A stretch of DNA of 64,000 nucleotides from Actinoplanes sichuanensis (GCF_033097365.1 NZ_AP028461.1:5394001-5458000); one strand, 5' to 3'. Positions 1 to 6,669 are shown, counted from the stretch's first letter. A program made the numbers and translations. Notes: generated from the sequence alone by a model not told the origin.

Positions 1-1
1 C

Positions 2-1228
2 GGTCAGGGCAGCACGTTCGCCTTCACCGTTCCGCTGAGCCCACCGGAGGATGCCACGCCCATGCACCACCCCGTCCTGGAGGGCCTGCGGGTCCTCGTC
101 GTCACCGCTGACGACGACGAACGCCGTGAACTGCTCGACAAGCTCGGCGCCTGGTCGATGGCCGCGGTCACCGCCGAGGACGGTGGCGCCGCGGCCCGCC
201 TGCTGATCCGCGCCGCGGCCGCCGGCCGGCCGTTCGACCTGGCCCTCTGCGACATCGGCGTGGCGGCCACCCTGGCCGGCGCCGACGTCACCCCGGCGCC
301 GAAGATCGTGCTGATCACGACGGCCGGCAGCCCGCCACCGGACGGCAGCGGACCGGCCCTGACCAAACCGATCCGCCAGTCACAGCTGTACGACCTGCTC
401 GTCGACGTGGTCGCCCCGGCCACCGAGCACGCCCTCGACGACATGCCGGGCAGCCTGGAGAAACAGGGGCATGTACTGCTCGTCGAGGACAACGCGATCA
501 ACCAGACGGTCGCCCTCGGCATCCTGGCCCGGCTCGGCTACAGCGCCGACGTCGCCCCTGACGGCCGGGTCGCCGTGTCGATGGCGACCACCCACGACTA
601 CCTGGCCATCTTCATGGACTGCTTGATGCCGGAGATGGACGGTTACACCGCGACCGCCGAGATCCGCCGCCGGGAGGAGCCCGGACAGCACGTCCCGATC
701 ATCGCGATGACGGCCGGCGCCATGCCCGAGGACCGGGCCCGCTGTCTGGACGTCGGCATGGACGATCATGTGGCCAAGCCGGTCATGCCGCAGGACATCG
801 CCGACGCTCTGCGACGCTGCGCCGGTGGACGGGTGCCGACGCCCGAACCGGCCGCCAAACGCCAGATCGAACAGCGCCTGGCCCTGCTGCGCGCCGCCGC
901 ACCGAACCTGGACGACGCCGCGCTCACCGGGCTGCTGCAACGGCTGACCGCCCAGGTGCCGGCTCTCGTCGAGGACGCCTTCCAGGCCCTCGCGATGGAC
1001 GACGCGACCGCCCTGCGCAACGCCGCCCATCAACTCAAGGGCGCCGCCGGTAATCTCGGCGCACAGGACCTGGCCGACGTCGCCGACCGGGTCGAACAGG
1101 CCGCCCGGGCCGGTGACCTGGACACCGCGGTGGTCGCGGTGACCGAGCTGCGGTCGGCCGCCACCGTGACCCTGGAGGCGGTCCAGGCCATCACCGGCGA
1201 TCTGTCGAGAAACCCCGCAGTGCGCTGA
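2..1228 (+). CDS. Hybrid sensor histidine kinase, C-terminal part (ATPase tail, two receiver domains, HPt); 5' end outside window
   Basis: The reading frame is open from the first bases, and the first residues (GQGSTFAFTVPL) look like the last G-box and final strand of a HATPase_c domain, so this is the 3' part of a longer kinase. Next comes a receiver-like domain (about 75-400) that starts ADDDERREL and has an Asp in LCDIG but is otherwise weakly conserved. A canonical receiver domain follows (LLVEDNAINQ, phospho-acceptor Asp codon 617-619 in FMDCLMPEMDGY, conserved Lys in VAKPV). The C-terminus is an HPt domain with the phosphorylatable His (codon 1028-1030) in AAHQLKGAAGNLG. This order matches BarA/ArcB-type phosphorelay kinases. 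The ligand is unknown because the sensor half is missing. Its 3' end overlaps the convergent TetR gene. Confidence 0.9.
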   Translation, partial: GQGSTFAFTVPLSPPEDATPMHHPVLEGLRVLVVTADDDERRELLDKLGAWSMAAVTAEDGGAAARLLIRAAAAGRPFDLALCDIGVAATLAGADVTPAPKIVLITTAGSPPPDGSGPALTKPIRQSQLYDLLVDVVAPATEHALDDMPGSLEKQGHVLLVEDNAINQTVALGILARLGYSADVAPDGRVAVSMATTHDYLAIFMDCLMPEMDGYTATAEIRRREEPGQHVPIIAMTAGAMPEDRARCLDVGMDDHVAKPVMPQDIADALRRCAGGRVPTPEPAAKRQIEQRLALLRAAAPNLDDAALTGLLQRLTAQVPALVEDAFQALAMDDATALRNAAHQLKGAAGNLGAQDLADVADRVEQAARAGDLDTAVVAVTELRSAATVTLEAVQAITGDLSRNPAVR

Positions 1229-1789
1229 AACCGAGATCAAGAGCAGATTCCAGATGATCGGTACGGCCATTGGCAGCAGCAACAGCACCCCACCCTGGAT
1301 ACCCGCGAGCAGCCCGGCCGCCGCCCGGTCGGAGTCCAGCTCGCCGGACATCTCCCCGGCCGCCTGCATGTGCCGGATCCCGTCCGCGAGCGCCGCCTGC
1401 CAGCGGCTCATCAGTCCGTCCACCACCGACTGGGCGGCCGCCGACCGGCGCCCGGTGTGCCCCATCACGATGCTGAGCGGGCAGTCGGTGCCCTGCGCCC
1501 GATAGCGTTCGATCACCCGCTCGCGCCACCGCTCCCACGCGTCCCACGACGTCAGATCGCCGAGCATCGGCTGCTGGTCGTCGAGCACCCGGTCGGCCTC
1601 GTACCGGGCCACCGCGAGCAGGAGCTGCTCCTTGCCGTCCGGGAAGTAGTGGAACAGCTGGCTCTTGCTCGTCCCGGTCCGGGCCATCACGTCCTCGAGG
1701 CGCACCTCGTCCACGCCCCGCTCCCGGATCTCGTCGGCCGCACCGGCGACGATCCGGGAACGCGTCTGCTCACCCTTACGCGTGAGCAC
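1191..1789 (-). pseudogene. TetR/AcrR family regulator with a single-base frameshift near its 3' end
   Basis: The product from the GTG at 1789 has a clear TetR N-terminal helix-turn-helix (TRSRIVAGAADEIRERG, then TGTSKSQLFHYFPDGKEQLL, residues about 10-55) and a ligand domain to about residue 170 (AGLLAGIQGGVLLLL). There the frame breaks. The expected end of the family (GRTDHLESALDLGFSALR, stop 1191-1193) lies in another frame. The switch point is around 1265-1290, in a CAGCAGCAACAGCA stretch. Unshifted, the first frame would run to 380, antisense to the kinase gene, which is implausible. The gene overlaps the end of the upstream aldo/keto reductase by 14 nt, so they form one operon and this is probably its regulator. 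The shift could be a real lesion or a sequencing slip. Confidence 0.65.
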
Positions 1790-2858
1790 CGTTCACCACA
1801 GGTGGAGCGTAACCGGCCGGCTTGTCCCCGATCGTGAGTCCGGGGCTGACGATCCACGACTGGTACTGCGGGGTGAACATCGAGTACGGCTTCGGCAGCG
1901 GCCAGGCGGCGGCCTCGTCCAGCAGCGCCCGCGCGTCAGCCGGGATCGTGAAGTCGAGGGCCGCCAGGTTGGCGTCGAGTTGGGCGACGGTACTCGCCCC
2001 GATCACCGCCGAGGCGACGGCCGGCTGGGTCACCGCCCAATTGAGCGCGACCTGGGCCATGCCGTGCCCCAGACCGTCCGCCACCTTCTCCAGCGCCTCG
2101 ACCACCCGCCAGTCCCGGTCGCTGATCTGCGCCGCCCCGGCGAGCCGGCCCTCGCCGCTCACGCCGTCAGCGGTCCGCCGGTACTTGCCGGTCAGCAGAC
2201 CGCCGCCGAGCGGGCTCCACACCGACAGGCCCATCCCGAGGGTCTGCGCCATCGGCACGAACTCCGGCTCGATCGCCCGGTCCACCAGCGAGTACGGCAG
2301 TTGCACGGTCACCATCGGGGTGAGGCCGTGCGCCTCGGCGACACTCTGGGCCCGGGCGGCGTACCAGGCCGGCACGTCGGACAGCCCCGCATACCTGATC
2401 TTCCCGGCCCGGACCAGGTCGTCGAAAGTCCGCACCACCTCCTCGACCGGGGTGATCCGGTCCCAGGTGTGCAGCAGGTAGAGATCCAGATGATCGGTGC
2501 CGAGCCGCCGCAGCGACTCGTCCAGTGCCCGGATCATGTGTTTGCGCCCGTTGCCGCCGGCGTTCGGGTCGGCCGGGTCGATGCTGTTGGTGAACTTGCC
2601 GGTCAGTACGAGCCGGTCACGCAGGCCGATGCGGGCGATCAACCGGCCGAGGATGCGCTCGCTCTCCCCCGCCGTGTAGAAGTCGGCGGTGTCGATGAAG
2701 TTGCCGCCGGCCTCCACGTACCGCCGGAAGATCGCCTCCGCCTCCTCTTCGGACCGGCCGTAAGCGGCGTGGAAGCCGCCGACGCCGAAGTTCATGGTGC
2801 CGAGAGCGAGCCGGCTGACCCGGAGCCCGGACCGGCCGAGCAGGTAGTAATCGTTCAT
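1776..2858 (-). CDS. Aldo/keto reductase
   Basis: A NAD(P)H-dependent oxidoreductase of the AKR superfamily, about 360 residues, cytosolic. It begins MNDYYLLGRSGLRVSRLALG, the usual AKR opening. The catalytic Asp/Tyr region is FIDTADFYTAGESE, the catalytic Lys is in LVLTGKF, the active-site His region is DLYLLHTWD, and the C-terminal cofactor-binding segment includes ASAVIGAST. The ATG at 2858 is preferred over an in-frame start 12 codons upstream because family alignment begins there. The last codons overlap the TetR gene by 14 nt, so the two are translationally linked. The natural substrate cannot be told from sequence. Another AKR with the same opening is at 52.3-53.3 kb. Confidence 0.92.
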   Translation of the reverse strand: MNDYYLLGRSGLRVSRLALGTMNFGVGGFHAAYGRSEEEAEAIFRRYVEAGGNFIDTADFYTAGESERILGRLIARIGLRDRLVLTGKFTNSIDPADPNAGGNGRKHMIRALDESLRRLGTDHLDLYLLHTWDRITPVEEVVRTFDDLVRAGKIRYAGLSDVPAWYAARAQSVAEAHGLTPMVTVQLPYSLVDRAIEPEFVPMAQTLGMGLSVWSPLGGGLLTGKYRRTADGVSGEGRLAGAAQISDRDWRVVEALEKVADGLGHGMAQVALNWAVTQPAVASAVIGASTVAQLDANLAALDFTIPADARALLDEAAAWPLPKPYSMFTPQYQSWIVSPGLTIGDKPAGYAPPVVNGAHA

Positions 2859-2923
2859 GGGCCCGACGGTGCCTCGCCGAAAATGGACCGGCAAGTCCAG
2901 AAGACCCCAGGTCGGAAAATGGT

Positions 2924-2952
2924 TTGTCGCGGCCGGGCGGTCGCACTAGTGT
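2924..2952 (+). promoter_or_regulatory. Promoter of the leader-peptide/tRNA operon
   Basis: A TTGTCG -35 element (2924-2929) is separated by exactly 17 nt from a TAGTGT -10 element (2947-2952), close to the actinobacterial housekeeping consensus TTGACn/TAnnnT. Transcription would start near 2959 and give a leader of about 35 nt before the small ORF. It lies between the divergent aldo/keto reductase and the leader ORF. The promoter is inferred from motifs only. Confidence 0.65.
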
Positions 2953-2994
2953 CTCTTTCAACGAAGTGAGCCGCACCGATGGAGGAGGGTCCCG

Positions 2995-3051
2995 ATGTAC
3001 TGCTGGCAGCAGCCTTGTCACTACCCCGGACCCATCGGGAGGCGCAGCTAG
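2995..3051 (+). CDS. 18-residue leader peptide rich in Tyr, Cys, Trp and Gln, upstream of a tRNA array
   Basis: ATG at 2995, stop TAG 3049-3051; the product reads MYCWQQPCHYPGPIGRRS. A very strong Shine-Dalgarno, GGAGGAGGG at 2981-2989, sits five bases before the ATG. Seven of the nine residues following Met are Tyr (TAC x2), Cys (TGC, TGT), Trp (TGG) or Gln (CAG x2). The four tRNA genes starting 60 nt downstream are tRNA-Trp(CCA), tRNA-Gln(CTG), tRNA-Tyr(GTA) and tRNA-Cys(GCA), which read exactly these codons. The final codons form one arm of an RNA stem that competes with a terminator. This is the architecture of a transcription-attenuation leader (as in trp or his operons). The peptide itself probably has no function. 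I know of no described homologue. Confidence 0.75.
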   Translation: MYCWQQPCHYPGPIGRRS

Positions 3052-3078
3052 CGCCCGGCTTCCACGCCGCCTCCCGGT
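3034..3078 (+). promoter_or_regulatory. Antiterminator pairing of the tRNA-operon attenuator
   Basis: CGGGAGGCG at 3036-3044 (the last sense codons of the leader ORF) is the perfect reverse complement of CGCCTCCCG at 3068-3076, and adding A3034-T3078 and T3035.G3077 gives 11 pairs. The downstream arm is the 5' arm of the terminator, so the two structures exclude each other. A ribosome stalled on codons 2-6 would leave 3034-3044 free to form the antiterminator. A ribosome reaching the stop at 3049-3051 would cover it and let the terminator form. A third, smaller hairpin (GCGC 3042-3045 with GCGC 3051-3054) also competes. Confidence 0.65.
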
Positions 3079-3104
3079 CACGGGACGGCGGCTTTCTTCG
3101 TTTC
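3067..3104 (+). terminator. Intrinsic terminator between leader ORF and tRNA array (attenuator)
   Basis: CCGCCTCCCG (3067-3076), a GTCA loop, then CGGGACGGCGG (3081-3091) form ten base pairs with one bulged C, followed by the T-rich tail CTTTCTTCGTTTC (3092-3104). It stands seven bases before the first tRNA, so it would stop transcription before the array unless disrupted by the alternative pairing. Confidence 0.75.
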
Positions 3105-3110
3105 ACACTT

Positions 3111-3184
3111 AGGGGTGTGGCGCAATTCGGTAGCGCAGCGGCCTCCAAATCCGAAGGTTGCAGGTTCGAATCCTGTCACCCCTG
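3111..3184 (+). tRNA. tRNA-Trp (CCA)
   Basis: A full cloverleaf can be drawn: acceptor AGGGGTG/CACCCCT, D arm GCGC/GCGC, anticodon loop CTCCAAA (anticodon CCA at 3145-3147), T loop TTCGAAT, and discriminator G3184. A1-U72 and G73 are the usual bacterial TrpRS identity elements. The anticodon stem is unusual: its outer pair is G3138.A3154 and its inner pair is C3142.T3150, both mismatches, with three good pairs between. CCA is not encoded. It is the first of four closely spaced tRNAs. Confidence 0.9.
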
Positions 3185-3206
3185 CTTTCGCATTGTCCGG
3201 AACCAT

Positions 3207-3279
3207 TCTCTCGTAGTCCAACTGGTAGTGACGCCCGGCTCTGGACCGGGAGATCCAGGTTCGAATCCTGGCGAGAGAG
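3207..3279 (+). tRNA. tRNA-Gln (CTG)
   Basis: The acceptor TCTCTCG/CGAGAGA pairs perfectly, the anticodon stem CCCGG/CCGGG is perfect with loop CTCTGGA (anticodon CTG at 3241-3243), the T loop is TTCGAAT, and the discriminator is G. The first pair is U1-A72, which is characteristic of tRNA-Gln. It starts 22 nt after tRNA-Trp. CCA is not encoded. Confidence 0.93.
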
Positions 3280-3293
3280 CTGCACCATCACAC

Positions 3294-3374
3294 GCGGGAG
3301 CGCCGACGTTGGAGAGTCGGGGCCGGCTGTAAACCGGTTGCTTCGCTGAGCGGGTTCGAATCCCGCCTCCCGCA
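3294..3374 (+). tRNA. tRNA-Tyr (GTA)
   Basis: The acceptor GCGGGAG/CTCCCGC is perfect, with anticodon stem GCCGG/CCGGT around CTGTAAA (anticodon GTA), a long class II variable arm as expected for bacterial tRNA-Tyr, T loop TTCGAAT and discriminator A. It starts 14 nt after tRNA-Gln. Confidence 0.93.
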
Positions 3375-3384
3375 CGCGTTTCCC

Positions 3385-3465
3385 GGCCTCGGTGGGTCCC
3401 CGGTGGGGCCGCCCGTCTGCAAAACGGGTCCTTCGGGCGCTCCGGTTCGACTCCGGCCCTGGCCT
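3385..3465 (+). tRNA. tRNA-Cys (GCA), non-canonical
   Basis: The anticodon stem CCCGT/ACGGG is perfect around CTGCAAA (anticodon GCA at 3419-3421), the T loop is TTCGACT, and the discriminator is U (T3465), the key CysRS identity base. Two features are odd. The acceptor GGCCTCG/CCTGGCC has T.T and C.C oppositions at pairs 5 and 6. The variable region is 12 nt long and contains CC-TTCG-GG, a small UUCG-capped arm, whereas tRNA-Cys normally has a 4-5 nt variable loop. It could be an accessory or divergent tRNA. CCA is not encoded. Confidence 0.8.
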
Positions 3466-3474
3466 CGGCGGTCA

Positions 3475-3510
3475 GCCGTCGTGCCGTCCGGCACCGGACG
3501 GCACGACGGC
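3475..3510. terminator. Perfect 16-bp hairpin after the tRNA array
   Basis: A 16-nt arm (3475-3490) is perfectly complementary to 3495-3510 around a GCAC loop. It lies between the end of the tRNA array and the stop of the convergent membrane-protein gene, so it probably ends transcription from both sides. There is no clear T tract. Confidence 0.75.
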
Positions 3511-3518
3511 GACCGGAT

Positions 3519-4385
3519 TCACTTCATGATCGATTTGGTACGGGGTGTGACCGGCGCCGCCACGATGCACAGGACGCTGCGGTCGTCGTTCCAACCGGCC
3601 GCGTTCTCCGGGTACAGGTAGTAGATCTCCAGGTCCTCGTTCTCCGGGGTGTCGTACGGCTCGTACGCCGTACCGCATCGCTCGTCGCTCTCTTCTTCAA
3701 CCGCTTTCTCGCCGGGGTAGGCGCCGGCCGGGAACCGGAAGACGTGATAGACCTCGGCCTTGTGCGGCTTGTCGCACGGCACGACAGGCATGTCGTAGAC
3801 GGCGGACGACTCGTCGAGGCTGCTGATGCAGTCGCCCGGCTTGAGTTCGGTGGTCTCGACGGCCTCGATCCCGGCGGCCCTGTTCCGCATCTCGTCGAAG
3901 ATGTATCCGGTGATCCCGATGATGCTGATCACCAGGGTGATGCTGGAGATGACGAGCGCGGCGACGGCGAGCCCGAACCCCTTCTGCGGCCGCCGCCGGA
4001 TCTGCACCAGCGCCGAGATGCCGAGCACGAAGCCGAGAATCGTGCCGAGGCCGAGCCCGCCGCAGATGCTGGCCACCAGCGCGCCGATCGCGAGCCCGTT
4101 GGGCCCGGACGCCACCATCGGCTGCGGGCCCTGAAACGTCCCCAACTGGGCCGGTCCGCCGAACGGCGACGGAGCACCGAAGGCCGCCGGGCTCCCATAG
4201 GGCCCCGGGCTCCCGTACGGCGGCGGACTACCGTACGGCGCCGCACCGGCGTAGGGGGCCGGGCCACCGTAAGGCATGTCACTGGCGGCGTAGGGCGGAT
4301 GGCCCCCGTAGGGCGGAGGCGCGGCGGCGTATGGCGAAGGCTCGGCCGGCGGCTGAGTGGGATCAGGGGGAACCTGGTTGTGCAC
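3519..4385 (-). CDS. Proline/tyrosine-rich DUF4190 membrane protein with septum-formation-type C-terminal domain
   Basis: GTG start at 4385, 288 residues. The first about 95 residues are a low-complexity cytoplasmic Pro/Gly/Tyr/Ala-rich segment with repeated PYG units. Two transmembrane helices follow (GLAIGALVASICGGLG and LAVAALVISSITLVISIIG), typical of DUF4190. The outside domain (about residues 180-280) has LKPGDCI, PVVPCDKPHKAEVY and RCGTAY, the Cys-bearing pattern of actinobacterial septum-formation (Septum_form) domains. It is likely anchored with the C-terminus outside. The exact role is unknown and a link to cell envelope or division is by family only. It stands alone, with the ROK gene 77 nt upstream in the same direction. 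Confidence 0.85.
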   Translation of the reverse strand: MHNQVPPDPTQPPAEPSPYAAAPPPYGGHPPYAASDMPYGGPAPYAGAAPYGSPPPYGSPGPYGSPAAFGAPSPFGGPAQLGTFQGPQPMVASGPNGLAIGALVASICGGLGLGTILGFVLGISALVQIRRRPQKGFGLAVAALVISSITLVISIIGITGYIFDEMRNRAAGIEAVETTELKPGDCISSLDESSAVYDMPVVPCDKPHKAEVYHVFRFPAGAYPGEKAVEEESDERCGTAYEPYDTPENEDLEIYYLYPENAAGWNDDRSVLCIVAAPVTPRTKSIMK

Positions 4386-4462
4386 GGTCGCACGTTAATT
4401 GCGAGCGCGGCTCACGTCACGTCCATATCGATCTCGACTTGACATCGGCACCGATCCGGGGA

Positions 4463-5623
4463 TCAGGCGGGCGGCGTGTTGGTGTGTCCGGGCGCGACCG
4501 ACGCCTGAACCACGAGCGCGGCCGCACCGATGCTGGCGGCGTCGCGCGGCTGGGCGGACAACTCGACCACCACCGGGTGCCGCTGCCGAGCATGCGCGGT
4601 GCGTTCCAGGTGGGCCCGCAACCGGCGGGCGTGGATGGCCCCGGCCAGGGCGACGCCGGGGCCGGTGAGCACGACACGCCCCAGGTCGAGCAGGTTGACC
4701 ATGGACGTGACGGCGACGGCGAGATGCCCGGCGGCCCGATCGAGCAGATCGAAGGCCACCGCATCACCGTGTACGGCAGCCCGCGCGACCGTGTCGTAGG
4801 CGCTGGAGACGGTCGCCGCCGGATCGAGCCGGAGCCGGCCGTCGGCCCGGGCCGCGTCGACCACCGCCGCCATCGACGCGTAGCGCTCCACGCAGCCCCG
4901 GTTTCCGCAGGGGCAGGGCAGCCCGGCGTAGTCGATCGACATGTGCCCGAGCTCACCCGCGTCGAAGCTCGCCCCGCGGAACAGCGCCCCGCCGAAGACG
5001 AGCCCCGCCCCGATGCCGCCGGCTAGATAGACGCACCCGAACGCCTGCTCCCGGGAGACCCGCCGGCTCCAGAACTCACCGAGCGCGGCCGCGGCGGCGT
5101 CGTTCTCCACCATCACCGGCAGGCCCAGCCGATCGGCGAGTTCCGCCCGCAGGGCGTGCAGGTCAGGGGCTTCCGGACCGCCCGGGTACGGCGTGGGCGC
5201 CACGATCGCGAGCCCCTCGACCCGGTCGCGGGGCAGGTCCAGCCCGGCCGTGAAGTCGTCGAACTGCCCGGCCAGCCGGTCGGCCGGCTGGCGCGGCACC
5301 ACCTCACGCCCGACCACACCACCGGTCAGGTCGACGGCGACGCAGGTGACCGTGTCCGGCCCGAGGTGGAACCCGATCCCGAACCGGAACGCCTGCTTGA
5401 TCGAGATCAGCTTGCGGGGCTTGCCGCGGATCGAGTCGGCCGAGCCCACCTCGTGGATGATCCCGTCGGCGATCAGGTCGCGGACGATGTTGGAGATCGA
5501 CGGCTGGGTGAGGCCGGTGAGATCGGCCAGCTCGACCCGGCTGATCGCAGCCGCGGAGCGGATCACGTCGACGACGAGGGCCCGGCTGCCCGGTCCGGCG
5601 GCGGGCGTTTCGCGACGTGCCAT
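4463..5623 (-). CDS. ROK family transcriptional repressor (NagC/XylR type)
   Basis: 386 residues, full length for the family. An N-terminal winged helix-turn-helix (ISRVELADLTGLTQPSISNI, about residues 25-50) is followed by a ROK sugar-kinase-like domain with GGIGAGLVFGGALFRGASFDAGELGH and the zinc motif CPCGNRGCVERYAS. It most likely senses a sugar or sugar phosphate. It is divergent from, and 55 bp away from, a LacI-like gene that begins the mannan-use genes. The AT-rich palindrome at 6568-6582 upstream of the ABC transporter genes is the best candidate operator, since ROK operators are often AT-rich. That assignment is inference from context. Confidence 0.9.
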   Translation of the reverse strand: MARRETPAAGPGSRALVVDVIRSAAAISRVELADLTGLTQPSISNIVRDLIADGIIHEVGSADSIRGKPRKLISIKQAFRFGIGFHLGPDTVTCVAVDLTGGVVGREVVPRQPADRLAGQFDDFTAGLDLPRDRVEGLAIVAPTPYPGGPEAPDLHALRAELADRLGLPVMVENDAAAAALGEFWSRRVSREQAFGCVYLAGGIGAGLVFGGALFRGASFDAGELGHMSIDYAGLPCPCGNRGCVERYASMAAVVDAARADGRLRLDPAATVSSAYDTVARAAVHGDAVAFDLLDRAAGHLAVAVTSMVNLLDLGRVVLTGPGVALAGAIHARRLRAHLERTAHARQRHPVVVELSAQPRDAASIGAAALVVQASVAPGHTNTPPA

Positions 5624-5678
5624 CGAGGTAGTGTCTCCGAGTCTCGTGCCGACAGCGACACCCTACCTGGAGGAATCG

Positions 5679-6527
5679 GTGCCCAAGGCGTCCCGTCGGG
5701 TCGGTCTGGTGCTGGAGCGCGCGGCGCAGGTGCTCGGCGAGGAGCCGTATTACCACGAGTTCCTGGAGGGACTGGAGCGGGTCCTGACGCCGGCCGGGGT
5801 GTCGGTGCTGGTGCAGGTGGTTACCGACCGGGCGGCCGAGACCGCGACCTACGAGCGGTGGGCGGCGCAGGCGCGGGTGGACGGTGTGGTGCTGGTCGAC
5901 CTGGGGCCGGACGACGAACGGGTCGAGCTGGTCGCACGGCTCGGGCTGCCGGCCGTGGTGCTCGGCGACCCGTCGACCGCGCAGGGTCTGCCGACGGTGT
6001 GGACCGACGACGCCGGGTTCGCCCGGGAGGCGGTCGGCTACCTGGCCGGGCTCGGGCATCGGGTGGCCGGGCACGTCACCGGGCCGCCGGCGTTCGCGCA
6101 CACCCAACTGCGACGCGGCGGGTTGCAGGCCGAGGCGGTCGAGCGCGGCATGACGCTGCTGGTGGCCGAGGGCGATTATTCGTACGACGGAGGCCGCGCG
6201 GCCGCCTTGCGGTTGTTGACCACCCATGCCGTACGGCCGACGGCGATCGTCTTCGACAACGACGTGATGGCGCTCGCCGGGCTCGAAGCCGCCGCCGAAT
6301 GCGGTCTGAAAGTGCCGGCCGACCTGTCCGTCGTCGCGTGGGACGACTCCCCGCAGTGCCAGCTCGCGGTCCCGGCCCTGTCGGCGATGAGCCACGACGT
6401 GGAGCGGATCGGCGAGCTGGCCGCGCAGGCGGTGTTGGCCGCGATGGCGGGCGCTCCGGCCGAGGTCTACCAGGCGTCGCCCGCCCACATCGTGGTGCGC
6501 TCGAGCACTCAAGCCCCCGCCTCCTGA
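5679..6527 (+). CDS. LacI-type ligand-binding protein lacking the helix-turn-helix domain
   Basis: The GTG at 5679 follows the ribosome binding site TGGAGGA. The 282-residue product begins directly in the periplasmic-binding-protein-like core (PKASRRVGLVLER) and contains the LacI landmarks (DGVVLVDLG, GYLAGLGHRVAGH, PTAIVFDNDVMALAGLEAAA, PADLSVVAWDDSPQ). The usual roughly 60-residue HTH and hinge are absent. They are not in another frame upstream, because the divergent ROK gene begins 56 bp away. It may be a ligand-binding partner without DNA contact, or the remnant of a repressor. No signal peptide is seen, so it is not an ABC binding protein. It lies just upstream of the mannan transporter operon. 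Confidence 0.8.
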   Translation: MPKASRRVGLVLERAAQVLGEEPYYHEFLEGLERVLTPAGVSVLVQVVTDRAAETATYERWAAQARVDGVVLVDLGPDDERVELVARLGLPAVVLGDPSTAQGLPTVWTDDAGFAREAVGYLAGLGHRVAGHVTGPPAFAHTQLRRGGLQAEAVERGMTLLVAEGDYSYDGGRAAALRLLTTHAVRPTAIVFDNDVMALAGLEAAAECGLKVPADLSVVAWDDSPQCQLAVPALSAMSHDVERIGELAAQAVLAAMAGAPAEVYQASPAHIVVRSSTQAPAS

Positions 6528-6567
6528 CGCTGTTCCAGGGCTGGGCTCACGTCGCCCTCCGACTACA

Positions 6568-6617
6568 TAAATTATTAATTTAACCTTGACGTGGCCGCAA
6601 CAGGGGCACCAAGCTGT
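6568..6617 (+). promoter_or_regulatory. AT-rich palindromic operator next to a -35 box, mannan-use operon
   Basis: TAAATTATTAATTTA at 6568-6582 is a perfect 15-bp palindrome and an AT island in very GC-rich DNA. TTGACG, a good -35 box, begins four bases later (6586-6591), with only a weak -10 near 6610. A repressor here would block RNA polymerase. The nearby ROK protein is the likely binder, with the LacI-type protein less likely since it has no DNA-binding domain. Confidence 0.6.
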
Positions 6618-6669
6618 GCCCTCAACGGGCGGCCGTCACATCCGCTCGGGTCGATCAGATGACGAACGG

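Noticed and set aside
380..1190. Continuation of the TetR reading frame for about 270 codons antisense to the hybrid kinase
   Set aside because: It is an antisense frame of a conserved gene. The family's true C-terminus is found in another frame ending at 1191, so the long extension is an artefact of the frameshift.
2979..3332. A 117-codon ORF starting ATG 2979 that overlaps the leader and two tRNAs
   Set aside because: Its ATG lies within the Shine-Dalgarno of the leader ORF and it reads through tRNA-Trp and tRNA-Gln; no protein similarity.
3111..3465. tRNA array as an integration site (att) of a mobile element
   Set aside because: No integrase, no repeated tRNA 3' end nearby, and the surrounding genes are ordinary chromosomal ones.
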